64,000 nucleotides of DNA from Misgurnus anguillicaudatus (taxonomy: Eukaryota; Chordata; Actinopteri; Cypriniformes; Cobitidae): NCBI RefSeq assembly GCF_027580225.2, contig NC_073352.2, forward strand, positions 64,501-128,500, in the 5' to 3' direction. The notes beneath the pieces were generated by a model. The model made no database searches. It was given only the letters and a program-made list of their open reading frames with translations, and was not told where the DNA came from. The position numbers were made by a program, and so were the translations under genes. Positions 43,955-54,738 of the stretch are shown piece by piece; the stretch's first letter is position 1; every line of letters begins with the position of its first letter.

Positions 43955-44914
43955 CTACTTCTCAATTTGAGCATAGTTTTGCTCTGCCTTGCTGAGCGTT
44001 CGTGATGCATAGGCTATCGGTCTTTCCTCATTATTGGGCATGACGTGTGAGAGTACAGCCCCGACTCCATAAGGCGAAGCATCACATGCGAGCTGGAGAG
44101 GCAGTTTTGGATTGTAATGGGTTAACACTTCCTGTGATACAAGTAGTGCCTTAGATGTCTGGAACGCTGACTTACAGGCTGACGTCCATTGCCATTTCTT
44201 CCCCTTATTTAGCAGATCATTCAGCGGTTTCATGACAGTGGCTAAGTTGGGAATAAAACGGCCGAAATAGTTTAGCATGCCTAAAAACGAACGTAGCTGA
44301 CTGATATCTCCTGGTGCCGGTGCTTCTACAATGGCACGTACCTTCTCTGGTGATTTGTGGAGTCCCGCTGGGTCAATGATATGGCCCAAGTATTCCACGG
44401 ACTCCTGCAAAAACAGGCACTTTTCTGACTTGAGATGCAGGCCCCGTTCCTCTAGCCTGCCCAGGACTGCATCCAGTGTTTTTAGATGTGTCAGCTCGTC
44501 AGGACCACTGATAAGGATGTCGTCCAAGTAGCAGTGCGTGTACGGCAGTCCGAGAAGCACTTGGTCCATAGCCTTCTGAAATAAGGCGGGCAATGAAGCT
44601 ACTACAAAAGGTAAACGATTAAAATGAAATAGCCTCTCCGCTAGAGAGGCAAAAATGTCCTCAATGCGTGCGATTGGATACCTATCCACGCACAGAGCTG
44701 GGTTGATGGTGATCTTGAAATCTCCACAGAGCCTCACAGTGCCATCCTTTTTGCTGACCAGCACCACGGGTGTTGCCCAATCACTATGTTCCACTGGTGA
44801 GATCACCCCAAGCTCCATCAGTCGCTTTAGTTCGGCCTCCACACGCGGTAGGAGGGCATATCGCAAGTTACGTGGTGGACAAAATTTTGGTACACTGTTT
44901 TGTCTGATTTTCAA
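43955..44914 (-). pseudogene. reverse transcriptase/RNase H with internal deletion
   Basis: Reads PVVLVSKKDGTVRLCGDFK, HCYLDDILISG and ACDASPYGVGAVLSHVMPNN. Between EDIFASLAE and FHFNRLPF about 30 residues expected in gypsy RTs are absent, including motif A with the first catalytic Asp; the following F-G-V-AS is FVVAS. It ends in TAG directly after AQIEK, where the RNase H should continue. Not catalytically competent. Confidence 0.85.
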
Positions 44915-44974
44915 TGTGGCTTAAATTCCCTTCATTGTGCCTAGATTTTCAGAGAAAACAGCTGAGTGTCTCTT

Positions 44975-45325
44975 TTATACGGCCTCCAAGTTGTCTTTCT
45001 CTTTTTGCTCAATTGCATGCACAGTCTTTAAATCTTTCCAATTCAGTTTAATTACTTTCAGCCACTCTCTACCAAACAGTGTGGGTGTATCCACTTTAAC
45101 TACATACAAAGGCAATTCAGCACATTGCTTGTTTAACCTTACTTGCACTTTGATGACCCCTTCAGGTGACAAAGGCTCTCCAGTGTATGTCTTAAGCATA
45201 ATATCAGTGGGTTGCAGTGGTAGTTGGCCTAGTGTGCTTCTATACTGTTCCCAAGGGATCAAAGACACAGCAGCCCCTGTATCCAATCCCATCTCCATTT
45301 TCTTTCCATTTACAACAGGCAGCAC
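44975..45325 (-). pseudogene. aspartic protease region
   Basis: MEMGLDTGAAVSLIP contains the retropepsin D-T-G-A active-site signature, followed by LFGREWLKVI, the usual second motif. It is separated from gag and RT by stops or frame changes. Confidence 0.8.
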
Positions 45326-45331
45326 TGAGAT

Positions 45332-46170
45332 TCATGAATATTTCCCTTTTTGTGACATAGCATCCAGTCCCAACTCACAGTCAGTGTCAGATTTATTTTC
45401 CTCACTTTCACTTTGATCTTCTCTTGTCTCTACTTGAAAAATTTTCTCCTTTCTACCTTTCACACTGCGCTTACTTGCATTACCTCTCTGTTCAGGTTTT
45501 TCCACTTTCTGTTTCCATTCTCGGTCACGACCGTTCTTGCCTTTAATCTTACACATACGCTTTGTGTGGCCTTTCCTCCCACACTGATGACAGTCACAAT
45601 CTTTGTACCAGCAGTCTTCATCATTATGATTAGTTTTCCCGCAACGCCAGCATTTTTGAGAAAACACCGCGTTCACTTTAAGCAAGCCACTTAACTGCTG
45701 CACATCACGCGCTGCTGTCTCTGCCGATACAGCGTAATCGACTGCTTTCTGAAACGTGAGATCATTCTCCGTCAAAAGGCTTCTGTATGGACTGTATAAG
45801 TCCACAAACAAATCTGTCCCTTAGTGCATCTTCCAAGTTAGCACCAAACTCACAATGTTCAGAAAGTCTTTTCAATACCGCGACATACTGTGACACAGTC
45901 TCTCCTTCTCCCTGATTTCGCTTGTGAAACCTGAATCTCTCCGCAATTATGAGCAGCTTTGGAGCGAAATGAGCCTGCAACGCTCTCACAATATTGTCAC
46001 AGTCCATCTCCCCAGGCTTGTCGGGAGCAACCAAACTTCGAAGTAGACCATACCTTTTTGATCCCAGCACACTTAATGGCACCGGACTTTCTTTGCATCC
46101 CTAATCTCATTAGCTAGGACGTAATGTTCAAAACGTTCAATGTACGTTGCCCATTGCTCACCGGTATCAT
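45332..46170 (-). pseudogene. gag, main part, frameshifted
   Basis: 46170-45762 holds the capsid-like region (FAPKLLIIAERFRFHKRNQG and GETVSQYVAVLKRLSEHCEF) and 45811-45332 holds two zinc knuckles (CWRCGKTNHNDEDC and CHQCGRKGHTKRMC). The two lie in different frames, and an early frame also ends in TAA before the ATG at 46082. The first codons are on the far side of the insertion at 49331-49368 (MAEIFGHMDPFD). Confidence 0.8.
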
Positions 46171-49100
46171 TGTCACCCGGTGACGATTTCGAGGGGCGGA
46201 ACCTTTGGGAGGGAAGATTTGGTCCGCCCGGAAGGTTTCCCGCTCGGAAGCGAAACGAAGACCCGGAACTTCCGGCAAGCGCTGCGAAGCGAAATCAAGC
46301 CGAATTCAAAACATGTGTGAGTAATAAACACCGCGGTCAGCGATTGGAAGATACACGGAAGGAGTGGGATATATGTAGGAGTTGTAAAGACAGAGGAGAG
46401 GTCGGTCATTGTTGGGGATTGCTGTCATTGCGTGTTCTGCTTTGCAGTCCGGTCAGCGCAAGAGTCTGCTGAAGGAGTCGAAGACGGCTGGGTTTCGTGG
46501 ATGCTTTGCTCTGGTGATATTTATGAAGAAGCACTGGTTTTACTCACGCTGGTAAACGGAAGATTGTACAGCTGTGGAAAGTAAGAGCGGGAGACGAGGA
46601 AGAGGGAGACACAGGCTGAGTACATTTGACATTGAAGGCTCTGTGAGTAGTAAAACGTTGTGTGTGCAATATTGTTGTGCGCTTACTGTTGTTAACAGCC
46701 TACTGATCGTGAGTAGACCGAGGAAAATGGTGGAAGTGGATTTACAGCGGGGTGAAGAGTATAACATCCGCCTACGGAAACAAAACAAAGGAAACCGATC
46801 GTCAGTGTTGTGAGTACTCATGTGAAAGTATTGCACCATTGTATATTAATACCCCAACGTGTAATTTGAGCCTTGGTGGCGAGGTTGGCCCCACCGCGGA
46901 GCAGGGTGGTGGGCAAGCCGGAGTTTAGTGTTTCTGAGAGGATTAAAGGACCACTGCAGCGACGTTTGTATTGCCAGCCACCCATTTAATATTCATCGGC
47001 CCCAAAAGGCAGCCAGACGGAGAGGGGCTGCGAACCTATTTTTATGCACGTAGAAGAGTGAGGAGTGCGGTGGGTGAGTCTGAGACTTTGCTGTGAGAAT
47101 TGCACTTGAAAGTTGTTTTGATGCTGTGTGGTGTTTTCTAGCAGCCTCTCCCCTTTGAGCTGGCCGTGAGACATCAAGAGGCCGTGAGGCTGGCAGCCCA
47201 TTTATTGTTTATGCTGTGCGTGTGGCCCTTGCATTGGAGGTTCGGTGGAGTGCTGGTTCTGTAATCTTCATACGTGGCCGATTCGGTGGAACGGTGGTGA
47301 GACATCTGGAAACAGCAGAGTATTTGTGAGTAAACCAACTACTTACAGAGCAAGTTGTGTGTATGTGTACTGTTGTGTACAGGGAAGCTGAGGTCGTTAC
47401 CACCTGTCACGAAGCCTCTACAAAGGTGCGCCCCTTTCCTGGCTCTCGGGAGTTAAAGGAACGAGAGGAGAGGACAGCGTTCGGCTTGGTGTGGCAGTGT
47501 TGGATCTCCCCCGCTGTAGCACCAGCGGCGTGTGGGAAGAACGTACCACGGCGCTTCACCATCACAGAGGTTGGGAAAATATCCATCTACTGATTAAGCA
47601 CAGTACCGTAAGTCCACCATCCCCGAATCGGGGCCACTTTTGAAAGCACCCACTAAATGTACGAATTATAAAAATTGTCTGATGCAGTTAAAGGAACCAG
47701 AGCCTGTCGCCGTGAAACGTTACCAGTGTTGACTTCGTGTGAGTACCAGTGTCGAGATTAACCCCTGTGTTACAGCTAAGAGCCTACAGTGGCAGAAAGA
47801 AAGAACTAGAGCCTGTGACCGTGAGAAACTTACCTGTGTACGGCCGCTTGTGAGTAGTGTGAGCCCCAGTATTGAGATTAACCCCTGTGTTACAGCTAAG
47901 AGCCTACAGTGGGAGAGAGAAAGAACCAGAGCCTGTGACCGTGAGATCCTTACCTGTGTGCGGCCGCTGGTGATTTGTGTGAGCCCCAGTTTTGAGTTTA
48001 ACGCCTGTGTTACAGCTAAGAGCCTACAGTGGGAGAGAGAAAGACCCAGAGCCTGTGACCGTGAGAAACTTACCTGTGTGCGGCCGCTCGTGAGTAGTGT
48101 GAGCCCCAGTAGTGAGATTAACCCCTGTGTTACAGCTAAGAGCCTACAGTGGGAGAGAGAAAGACCCAGAGCCTGTGACCGTGAGAAGCTTACCTGTGTG
48201 CGGCCCCTCGTGAGTAGTGTGAGCCCCAGTATTGAGATTAACCCCTGTGTTACAGCTAAGAACCTACAGTGGGAGAGAGAAAGACCCAGAGCCTGTGACC
48301 GTGAGAAGCTTACCTGTGTGCGGCCGCTCGTGAGTAGTGCGAGCCCCAGTATTGAGATTAACCCCTGTGTTACAGCTAAGAGCCTACAGTGGGAGAGAGA
48401 AAGACCCAGAGCCTGTGACCATGAGAAACTTACCTGTGTGCGGCCGCTCGTGAGTAATGTGAGCCCCAGTATTGAGATTAACTCCTCTGTTACAGCTAAG
48501 AGCCTACAGTGGGAGAGAGAAAGACCCAGAGCCTGTGACCGTGAGAAGCTTACCTGTGTGCGGCCGCTCGTGAGTAGTGTGAGCCCCAGTACTGAGATTA
48601 ACCCCTGTGTTACAGCTAGAGCCTACAGTGAGAGAGAGAAAGACCCAGAGCCTGTGACCGTGAGGAACTTACCTGTGTGCGGCCGCTCGTGAGTAGTGTG
48701 AGCCCTAGTATTGAGATTAACCCCCGTGTTACAGCCAAGAGCCTATAGTGGGAGAGAGAAAGACCCAGAGCCTGTGACCATGAGAAACTTACCTGTGTGC
48801 GGCCGCTCGTGAGTAGTGTGAGCCCCAGTATTGAGATTAACCCCTGTGTTACAGCTAAGAGCCTACAGTGGGAGAGAGAAAGACCCAGAGCTTGTGACCG
48901 TGAGAAACTTACCTGTGTGCGGCCGCTCGTGAGTAGTGTGAGCCCCAATATCCCGAACAAATTGACTGTCTTGTGTTCTCTCTGCCTCCAGGAAGAAAAG
49001 GAGGGCGCCACGGGATCAATAAACTAAGACGGAAGAGTCTTACCTGTTTTCCCTTTTTCCCGATAGTGTCTTGGTCCTCCGACGCTTGGTCTCCCCCCCC

Positions 49101-49330
49101 CCCCTTCTACGTGTTACAGCCCACCTGGAGGGCAGATCAGAGACTGTTTAGTTTTAAACTTCCCTTTCCCCATTCCCTATCCTTTTTAATTAATTTAAAT
49201 AAAGATTATATTTTATACTTACCTGTTCTTGTGTTGTTTGGTCATTGGGTTGGCTTTGGGACCTCCTCGAGGTGGAAACTAGGAAGGGGCGTGGCTTAAT
49301 TACAGTAGCGGCCAGCCCCGACCTGTGACA
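46171..49330. mobile_element. 3160-bp TG...CA insertion (large solo-LTR-like), 4-bp TSD
   Basis: Starts TGTCACCCGGTGACGATTTC, ends CCCCGACCTGTGACA, flanked by TCAT at 46167-46170 and 49331-49334. Joining the flanks restores the gag reading frame of the host gypsy element, so the ends are secure. No gag or pol coding, many GTGAGTA motifs, a 120-bp tandem array, and an AATAAA near 49198 about 130 bases before the end. The simplest reading is a very long LTR, or a non-autonomous LTR element whose LTRs recombined; plus orientation is suggested by the poly(A) signal. Confidence 0.65.
47738..48952 (+). repeat. 120-bp tandem array, 10 units plus a partial
   Basis: Units start at 47738, 47850, 47970, 48090, 48210, 48330, 48450, 48570, 48689, 48809 and 48929. 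Each begins GTGAGTAGTGTGAGCCCCAG, has CCCCTGTGTTACAGCTAAGA 46 bases in, and CTTACCTGTGTGCGGCCGCT at the end. The first unit is 8 bases short and one unit is 1 base short, otherwise the period is 120 (a multiple of 3), which explains the long 317-aa repetitive frame at 47739-48692. A degenerate part-unit precedes it at 47690-47737. Confidence 0.95.
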
Positions 49331-49395
49331 TCATCAAAGGGATCCATATGTCCAAATATTTCAGCCATGATGTGTCTGTCTCTATTGGCTTGCAC

Positions 49396-49990
49396 TGTTA
49401 CGTTAGACTATTCGGAATCAACTCTTAACAGCTACACCGGCTCACTAGCTAGGTGTCGTTTTAGCGTGATTCTTTTTGTTTTCCAAACTTAACCAACACC
49501 GGCAGTTCTCTCGCCGATGCAGTGAAAAGTCTTCAGGATTACACAACTCGTCGCCAGTTTATATTATATTGCTTGCTGATGTATTTATATAAACAATTTT
49601 ATCATAACACATAGAGCAACACTCACACGCTGTTAGCTGATTCACTCAATTCTTTTCTGCTTTTATTTAGTACAGAACTCACTCAAATATAGAACACTGT
49701 TTCCCCCTAAGGGCAACCCTTCATATAGCACAACATTTAGCTACATATATAACACTAACCTTTGCCACTTTTGGTTCCCTTCAGTGCTCTCCACCCCCAT
49801 TTTTGAGGGCGTACCCAAGCAAAGCAGAGAGGGCTGAACTATAATAATATTGCTCTTGTCTTTGTCACCAATCGCAGGAAGTAAACTATTGCTTACAATT
49901 CGAGTGTTTTTTGTAGTCCTAGAACGTTAAAAAACTCGCGTCATTGTTTTCTTTTGGGTATGTACTTTTTGAATATCATTAACATGTACT
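49396..49990 (-). repeat. possible 5' LTR of the K02A2.6-like element
   Basis: The segment directly upstream (minus sense) of the gag ATG 49368 begins TGTTACGTTAGAC on the plus strand, as an LTR edge should, and has no coding capacity. The outer edge is not resolved and there is no partner LTR to compare, so this is positional inference. Confidence 0.3.
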
Positions 49991-50062
49991 AATACACACC
50001 TACACACCAAAGGATGTTTAAAACCATGAATTTTAAAATAGGTGCTCGTTAAACACTTTCAG

Positions 50063-50188
50063 GTAGCCCAACTGCTGACAGGCATCCCTATAAAGAGGAC
50101 AGCTTGTTGAATGCTGAATGTTGGTATCATGAAGCAATTGCCCTGGTGAAGCATGGGTCAAATGCTGTGGAAATACTTATTGGACAGG
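50063..50188 (+). other. orphan exon-like coding segment
   Basis: Flanked by an acceptor (AAACACTTTCAG) and a donor (GTAAGC). One frame reads SPTADRHPYKEDSLLNAECW, then YHEAIALVKHGSNAVEILIG, with good coding character. I do not recognise the family and see no neighbouring exon on the plus strand. Confidence 0.35.
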
Positions 50189-50913
50189 GTAAGCGGTTTG
50201 TGTTCAAGTTTAAAATGACATGTTATACAAAATATTGGTAAGATGAGCACATCCTGTTAATAACAACTGCATTAAAAACATTCTGTTTATCTGAACATAT
50301 CAATACCACACATACCACAGAAGCGCCTTATGTTCTGAAAACTGAGGATGTTTTGCAGCACAATTTCTTTGACATTCTAATGTCTTATGGTTGTGATTCT
50401 AGTTTTCATGCAATTCTTCGTCTCTTCTTACATCATCACTATTTTTAATTTTAGTATTGTTGTCATGGATTGTAATTATACTGTTTTAAAGAGGAGCTTG
50501 AAAAATAAAAATGATATATTAATATATGCGGTTTTAACAGGAACTTGAAAAATAAAATTATACAGAAATATAAGATTACATAGTTTTATTTTCAGACGGA
50601 AGTTTTTTCGTTTTGGGCTGTTTGATTGTAAAACATGAATTGTGTAATTCAGAAGAATAACTCTGGATAGAGTTAGTAATTCTTTATAGTTCACTCATAA
50701 TTGATGATAAATAACTCTGGAGGGGAAGTAAATTGTGGCAGAGTAAATCTGAAGTTTCTCTGAAAAGAGTTTAAATGTAGCAGAGTCAATTTCTTGAAGC
50801 TCTGAACTGAGTAATATGGTACTAGAGTTGAATTTAAAAAACACTAAATAGAGTCAAATTTCACATGACAGAGTAAAATATAACACTATTTTGAGCATAA
50901 TTAACTCTATGAC

Positions 50914-51337
50914 TGTCACGAAACATGAGAGGAAGCAAATGCAAGTTAAGAGTTTTATTATAAACAGAGTAATGTGATCAATGCAAACAGCTGAGCGGGT
51001 GACACAGGCAGTTGAGGTGGCCAGCGTGAAGACAGTGAACTCCAGTCTGTGAATATCCAAATCCAAAATCCAAAACACGATCACGAACACGAGAGCAGGA
51101 ACACGGCAGACAGGAACACACAGCACGAGACCTCACTGACATCTAGACATCCAACGATCTGACAAAGAACACGAGAACTGAGTGAGTATAAATAGGTGAG
51201 TAAATGAGCTGCAGCTGGAGCGAGTGATGATCATCAGGTGCACTGGAGGTAAGTGCCAAACACACCCACACACACACACCACTACACAACACAGCCATGT
51301 GAATCAGAAGGAAACAATGTATTCATTAACCGTGACA
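50914..51337 (-). repeat. 3' LTR of the young gypsy element
   Basis: Plus-strand ends TGTCACGAAACATG and AACCGTGACA. Contains an AGAGTTTTATTATAAACAGA segment (TTTATTA, a poly(A)-type signal on the minus strand) and a GAGTATAAATAGGTGAG segment. Confidence 0.95.
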
Positions 51338-51340
51338 GTA

Positions 51341-51350
51341 CCACTCCTCC
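51341..51350 (-). other. polypurine tract of the young gypsy element
   Basis: Minus-strand GGAGGAGTGG lies 3 bases before the 3' LTR, the usual plus-strand primer position. Confidence 0.7.
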
Positions 51351-51563
51351 TAGGAACGCCGCCTGGCGTTCCCAGACTCCTTTACCTGTCGATTGAATTC
51401 CTCGATAAGAGAGTGATCCAATATGTCCCGAGCAGGAACCCAACTTCTCTCCTCCGGACCGTAACCGTCCCAAACCACCCAGTAATGAAATCCGCGTCCC
51501 CTCCGCCTAGAGTCCAGAATACGATTTACCGAATACGTGGTTACCCCATCTACGAGACGAGGC
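51351..51563 (-). pseudogene. chromodomain cut off from pol by a frameshift
   Basis: On the minus strand, in a different frame from the pol ORF, this segment reads a chromodomain ([13 protein letters not shown] and [14 protein letters not shown]). Pol instead hits a TAG just after a run of seven G on the plus strand (51564-51570); a one-base length change there accounts for the shift. The domain matches the one at the end of pol in the first gypsy element. Confidence 0.85.
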
Positions 51564-54500
51564 GGGGGGGAACCGGGGCAGGCGGATTAAGGCGTGACAA
51601 AAACACAGGTTTAGTCTTGGAAATATGAAAGGCGGGATGAAATCTCCTGTACGCAGGAGGAAGACTAAGGCGGACAGTCACTGGATTAATGATTTTAGTG
51701 ACCTTGAACGGGCCAATGAATTTGGGAGCTAACTTATTAGATACGGATCGGAGAGGAATATTCTTTGTAGAAAGCCACACTGTTTGACCAACGACGTATC
51801 TCGGAGGCCTAGACCGGTGGCGATCGGCTTTGGCCTTGGTTCGCTCCCGCACCTGGAGTAAAACCTCACGGGTTCTAGTCCAGGTACGACGACACCTCTT
51901 AACAAATGGGTGAGAAGAGGGGACCGTGACTTCGTTTTCCAGACTGGGAAAAACAGGTGGTTGGTAACCTACACTACACTTAAACGGCGATAGGCCCGTA
52001 GATGATACCGGTAAAGAATTGTGGGCGTACTCCACCATAGAGAGCTGTTGACTCCAAGATGAAGGATTCTTGGAAACCAGACATCGCAACACTCTCTCCA
52101 AATCTTGGTTGGCTCTCTCGGTTTGACCATTGGTCTGGGGATGAAACCCAGAGGAAAGGCTAACAGTCGCCCCTAGTAATCTACAAAACTCACGCCAAAA
52201 TTTGGACACGAACTGGGGACCCCTGTCGGAAACCACGTCTGTCAGGAGGCCATGTAAGCGAAAGACGTGATTTACGACAATCACCGCTGTCTCCTTGGCT
52301 GACGGTAATTTGGGCAAGGGAATGAAATGAGTCGCCTTCGAGAATCGGTCCACCACGGTCAAAACAACCGTGTTGCCCTGGGAGGGCGGGAGGGCGGTAA
52401 CAAAATCTAGAGCAATATGGGACCAGGGTCTCGAAGGGACAGGCAGCGGTTGAAGTAACCCATCAGGAGGACGATTGGAAGTCTTACCACTGGCACAAAC
52501 CGAACAAGCCAAAACAAAACTGTGAATGTCCCGAGCCATACGTGGCCACCAGAATCGTTGCTTGACCAAAAATCTGGTTCGACTTACTCCGGGATGACAA
52601 GCAACATTGGAACAATGACCCCACTGAATAACATTGGACCTTAACCTCTCCGGCACAAATAAACGGTTCGGTGGACACCCGACCGGAGGCGTTACCCCTT
52701 CTAGAGCCGCTTTGACCCTCGATTCGACCTCCCATACGAGTGCAGAGATAACTATCTTCTCTGGTAAAATACACTCGGGAGTAGACAGGCGTTCGGAACG
52801 ATCAAAAATGCGTGACAAAGAATCGGGTTTGATGTTTTTGGAACCCGGACGATACGAGAGAGAAAAATCAAAACGACCGAAAAAAAGTGCCCACCGAGCC
52901 TGCCTGGAATTCAGTCTTTTAGCAGTTCTAATATATTCCAAGTTCTTATGATCGGTCCAAACAATAAAAGGTACCCCGGAACCCTCTAACCAGTGGCGCC
53001 ATTCTTCCAATGCTAACTTGACTGCCAGCAACTCTCTATTACCAATATCGTAATTACGTTCCGCGGGGGACAATCGATGTGAAAAAAACGCGCAAGGGTG
53101 CATCTTGTCATCTGAGGAAGAGCGTTGGGATAACACTGCTCCTACCCCCACCTCTGACGCATCGACCTCGACCACGAACTGACGTGAAGGATCAGGGGAA
53201 ATAAGAATAGGGGCTGAAACGAAGCAACCTTTCAGTTTGGCAAACGCAGCTTCAGCTACGTCTGACCACCTGAACGTAGTTCGTGGAGAGGTCAAGGCAG
53301 TCAGAGGTGCGGCTAGTTGGCTGAAATTGCGAATAAAACGCCGGTAAAAATTGGCGAACCCCAGAAACCTTTGCAGGGCCTTACGGGAATCTGGACTTGG
53401 CCAATTTACCACAGCCTTAACCCTTTCAGGATCCATACGCACTCCCTCAGTAGAGATGATGTACCCCAAAAATGGTACGGACTGTGCATGAAACTCGCAT
53501 TTCTCCGCCTTGACAAAAAGCCCATTCTCTAGCAACCTCTGAAGCACTCGTCTGATGTGTTGCACATGTTCCTGGAGAGATGAAGAAAAAATCAATATGT
53601 CATCCAGGTAGACATATATGAACTGGTCAACCATATCTCGCAACACATCTTTGACGAGTGCTTGGAAAACTGCCGGCGAATTAGATAGCCCGAAAGGCAT
53701 CACTAAATATTCAAAATGGCCACGAGGGGTGTTAAAAGCAGTTTTCCATTCATCCCCCTCCCTAATGCGGACCAAATGATAAGCGTTACGTAAATCCAAT
53801 TTTGTGAAAATGGATGCTCCCTGCAACCTCTCAAAAGCTAATGACATCAACGGTAAAGGATAAGTATTCTTAACCGTGATGTTGTTCAGCCCTCGGTAAT
53901 CAATACAAGGTCGCAGAGAACCATCCTTCTTCCCCACAAAAAAGAACCCCGCCCCTGCTGGAGAAGAGGAAGGGCGGATGAACCCGTTTGCTAGAGAATC
54001 AGAAATGTATTTCTCCATAGCCTCCCTTTCGGGAATCGAAAGCGAATATAACTTGCCTTTAGGCGGAGACTTACCTGACATTAATTCTATAGCACAGTCA
54101 TAGGGACGATGCGGAGGAAGAGAAGCAGCCCGCGACTTACTGAACACTTCCTTCAGGTCATGGTACTCTGCGGGCACGTTAGATAAATCCACTGCCTCCT
54201 CCTGAAACACAGACAAAGGCACAGACGAACAAGCAGAAACAAGACAAGACTCATGACACTTTACACTCCAAGCACACACTGAATTAGTCTGCCAGTCCAC
54301 TTTGGGGTTGTGTAATGTTAGCCAGGGATGTCCGAGTACAACAGGAGCCAGAGGTGTGTCCATAATGTAAAATGAAATAGTTTCAGTGTGGTTGCCCGAG
54401 GTGATGAGTGTGATATTGTCAGTGACAGAAACAATGGTGGGAAGATCTTGTCCGTTGAGTGCATGAACTGAAATTTGACGTGAAAGAGGTCTGAAGGGAA

Positions 54501-54738
54501 TCTGGTGTTTGACAGCAAATGAACGGTCCATGAAATTACCTTCTGCCCCTGGATCCACCAGTGCCTGACAATTATGATGACGTGCTGACCACCTCAGTCT
54601 CACCGGGAGGAACGTAGATGTTGATGAGGACTTTTCGGCTGAGACCCCGCCCGATAGTAGCCTCGAATTTACTACCGGGCTGGGCCTTTTACGGGACAGT
54701 TGTAGGCAAAGTGACCAGTTCCACCGCAATATAAACAA
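51550..54738 (-). CDS. pol: pol polyprotein, young gypsy chromovirus, C-terminally truncated
   Basis: About 1062 open residues. Protease motif is [13 protein letters not shown], with Pro where D-S/T-G is expected. RT has [14 protein letters not shown]; RNase [19 protein letters not shown]; integrase zinc module (CHPGVSRT to CSVCAS), then [10 protein letters not shown] (D), [13 protein letters not shown] (D) and QTERANQDL (E). The first zinc ligand region reads [12 protein letters not shown], where GHPG is usual. The frame ends before the chromodomain because of the homopolymer frameshift. It overlaps the end of gag by 67 bases in another frame. Confidence 0.9.
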   Translation of the reverse strand: MFILRWNWSLCLQLSRKRPSPVVNSRLLSGGVSAEKSSSTSTFLPVRLRWSARHHNCQALVDPGAEGNFMDRSFAVKHQIPFRPLSRQISVHALNGQDLPTIVSVTDNITLITSGNHTETISFYIMDTPLAPVVLGHPWLTLHNPKVDWQTNSVCAWSVKCHESCLVSACSSVPLSVFQEEAVDLSNVPAEYHDLKEVFSKSRAASLPPHRPYDCAIELMSGKSPPKGKLYSLSIPEREAMEKYISDSLANGFIRPSSSPAGAGFFFVGKKDGSLRPCIDYRGLNNITVKNTYPLPLMSLAFERLQGASIFTKLDLRNAYHLVRIREGDEWKTAFNTPRGHFEYLVMPFGLSNSPAVFQALVKDVLRDMVDQFIYVYLDDILIFSSSLQEHVQHIRRVLQRLLENGLFVKAEKCEFHAQSVPFLGYIISTEGVRMDPERVKAVVNWPSPDSRKALQRFLGFANFYRRFIRNFSQLAAPLTALTSPRTTFRWSDVAEAAFAKLKGCFVSAPILISPDPSRQFVVEVDASEVGVGAVLSQRSSSDDKMHPCAFFSHRLSPAERNYDIGNRELLAVKLALEEWRHWLEGSGVPFIVWTDHKNLEYIRTAKRLNSRQARWALFFGRFDFSLSYRPGSKNIKPDSLSRIFDRSERLSTPECILPEKIVISALVWEVESRVKAALEGVTPPVGCPPNRLFVPERLRSNVIQWGHCSNVACHPGVSRTRFLVKQRFWWPRMARDIHSFVLACSVCASGKTSNRPPDGLLQPLPVPSRPWSHIALDFVTALPPSQGNTVVLTVVDRFSKATHFIPLPKLPSAKETAVIVVNHVFRLHGLLTDVVSDRGPQFVSKFWREFCRLLGATVSLSSGFHPQTNGQTERANQDLERVLRCLVSKNPSSWSQQLSMVEYAHNSLPVSSTGLSPFKCSVGYQPPVFPSLENEVTVPSSHPFVKRCRRTWTRTREVLLQVRERTKAKADRHRSRPPRYVVGQTVWLSTKNIPLRSVSNKLAPKFIGPFKVTKIINPVTVRLSLPPAYRRFHPAFHISKTKPVFLSRLNPPAPVPPRLVS

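Larger units (their letters stand above)
42315..49368 (-). mobile_element. Ty3/gypsy element of K02A2.6-like lineage, dead, split by an insertion
   Basis: Minus-strand order from 49368: gag start, insertion (46171-49330), rest of gag with zinc knuckles, protease, RT, RNase H and integrase to 42315. There is no chromodomain, and the integrase differs from the two chromoviruses here. Multiple lesions: gag frameshift near 45810, RT deletion, nonsense codon at about 43954, RNase H frameshift near 43810. The 3' LTR is missing on the left, where GACGTC repeats begin. A TGTTACG start at 49396 may be the 5' LTR edge. Confidence 0.85.

Noticed and set aside
47739..48692. 317-codon open frame with repeating Cys/Arg-rich units
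   Set aside because: The unit is 120 bp, so any open unit stays open throughout; composition is that of the repeat and no protein family is recognised.
47738..48952. CRISPR-like array
   Set aside because: Units are contiguous 120-bp copies without unique spacers, in a vertebrate retroelement context.
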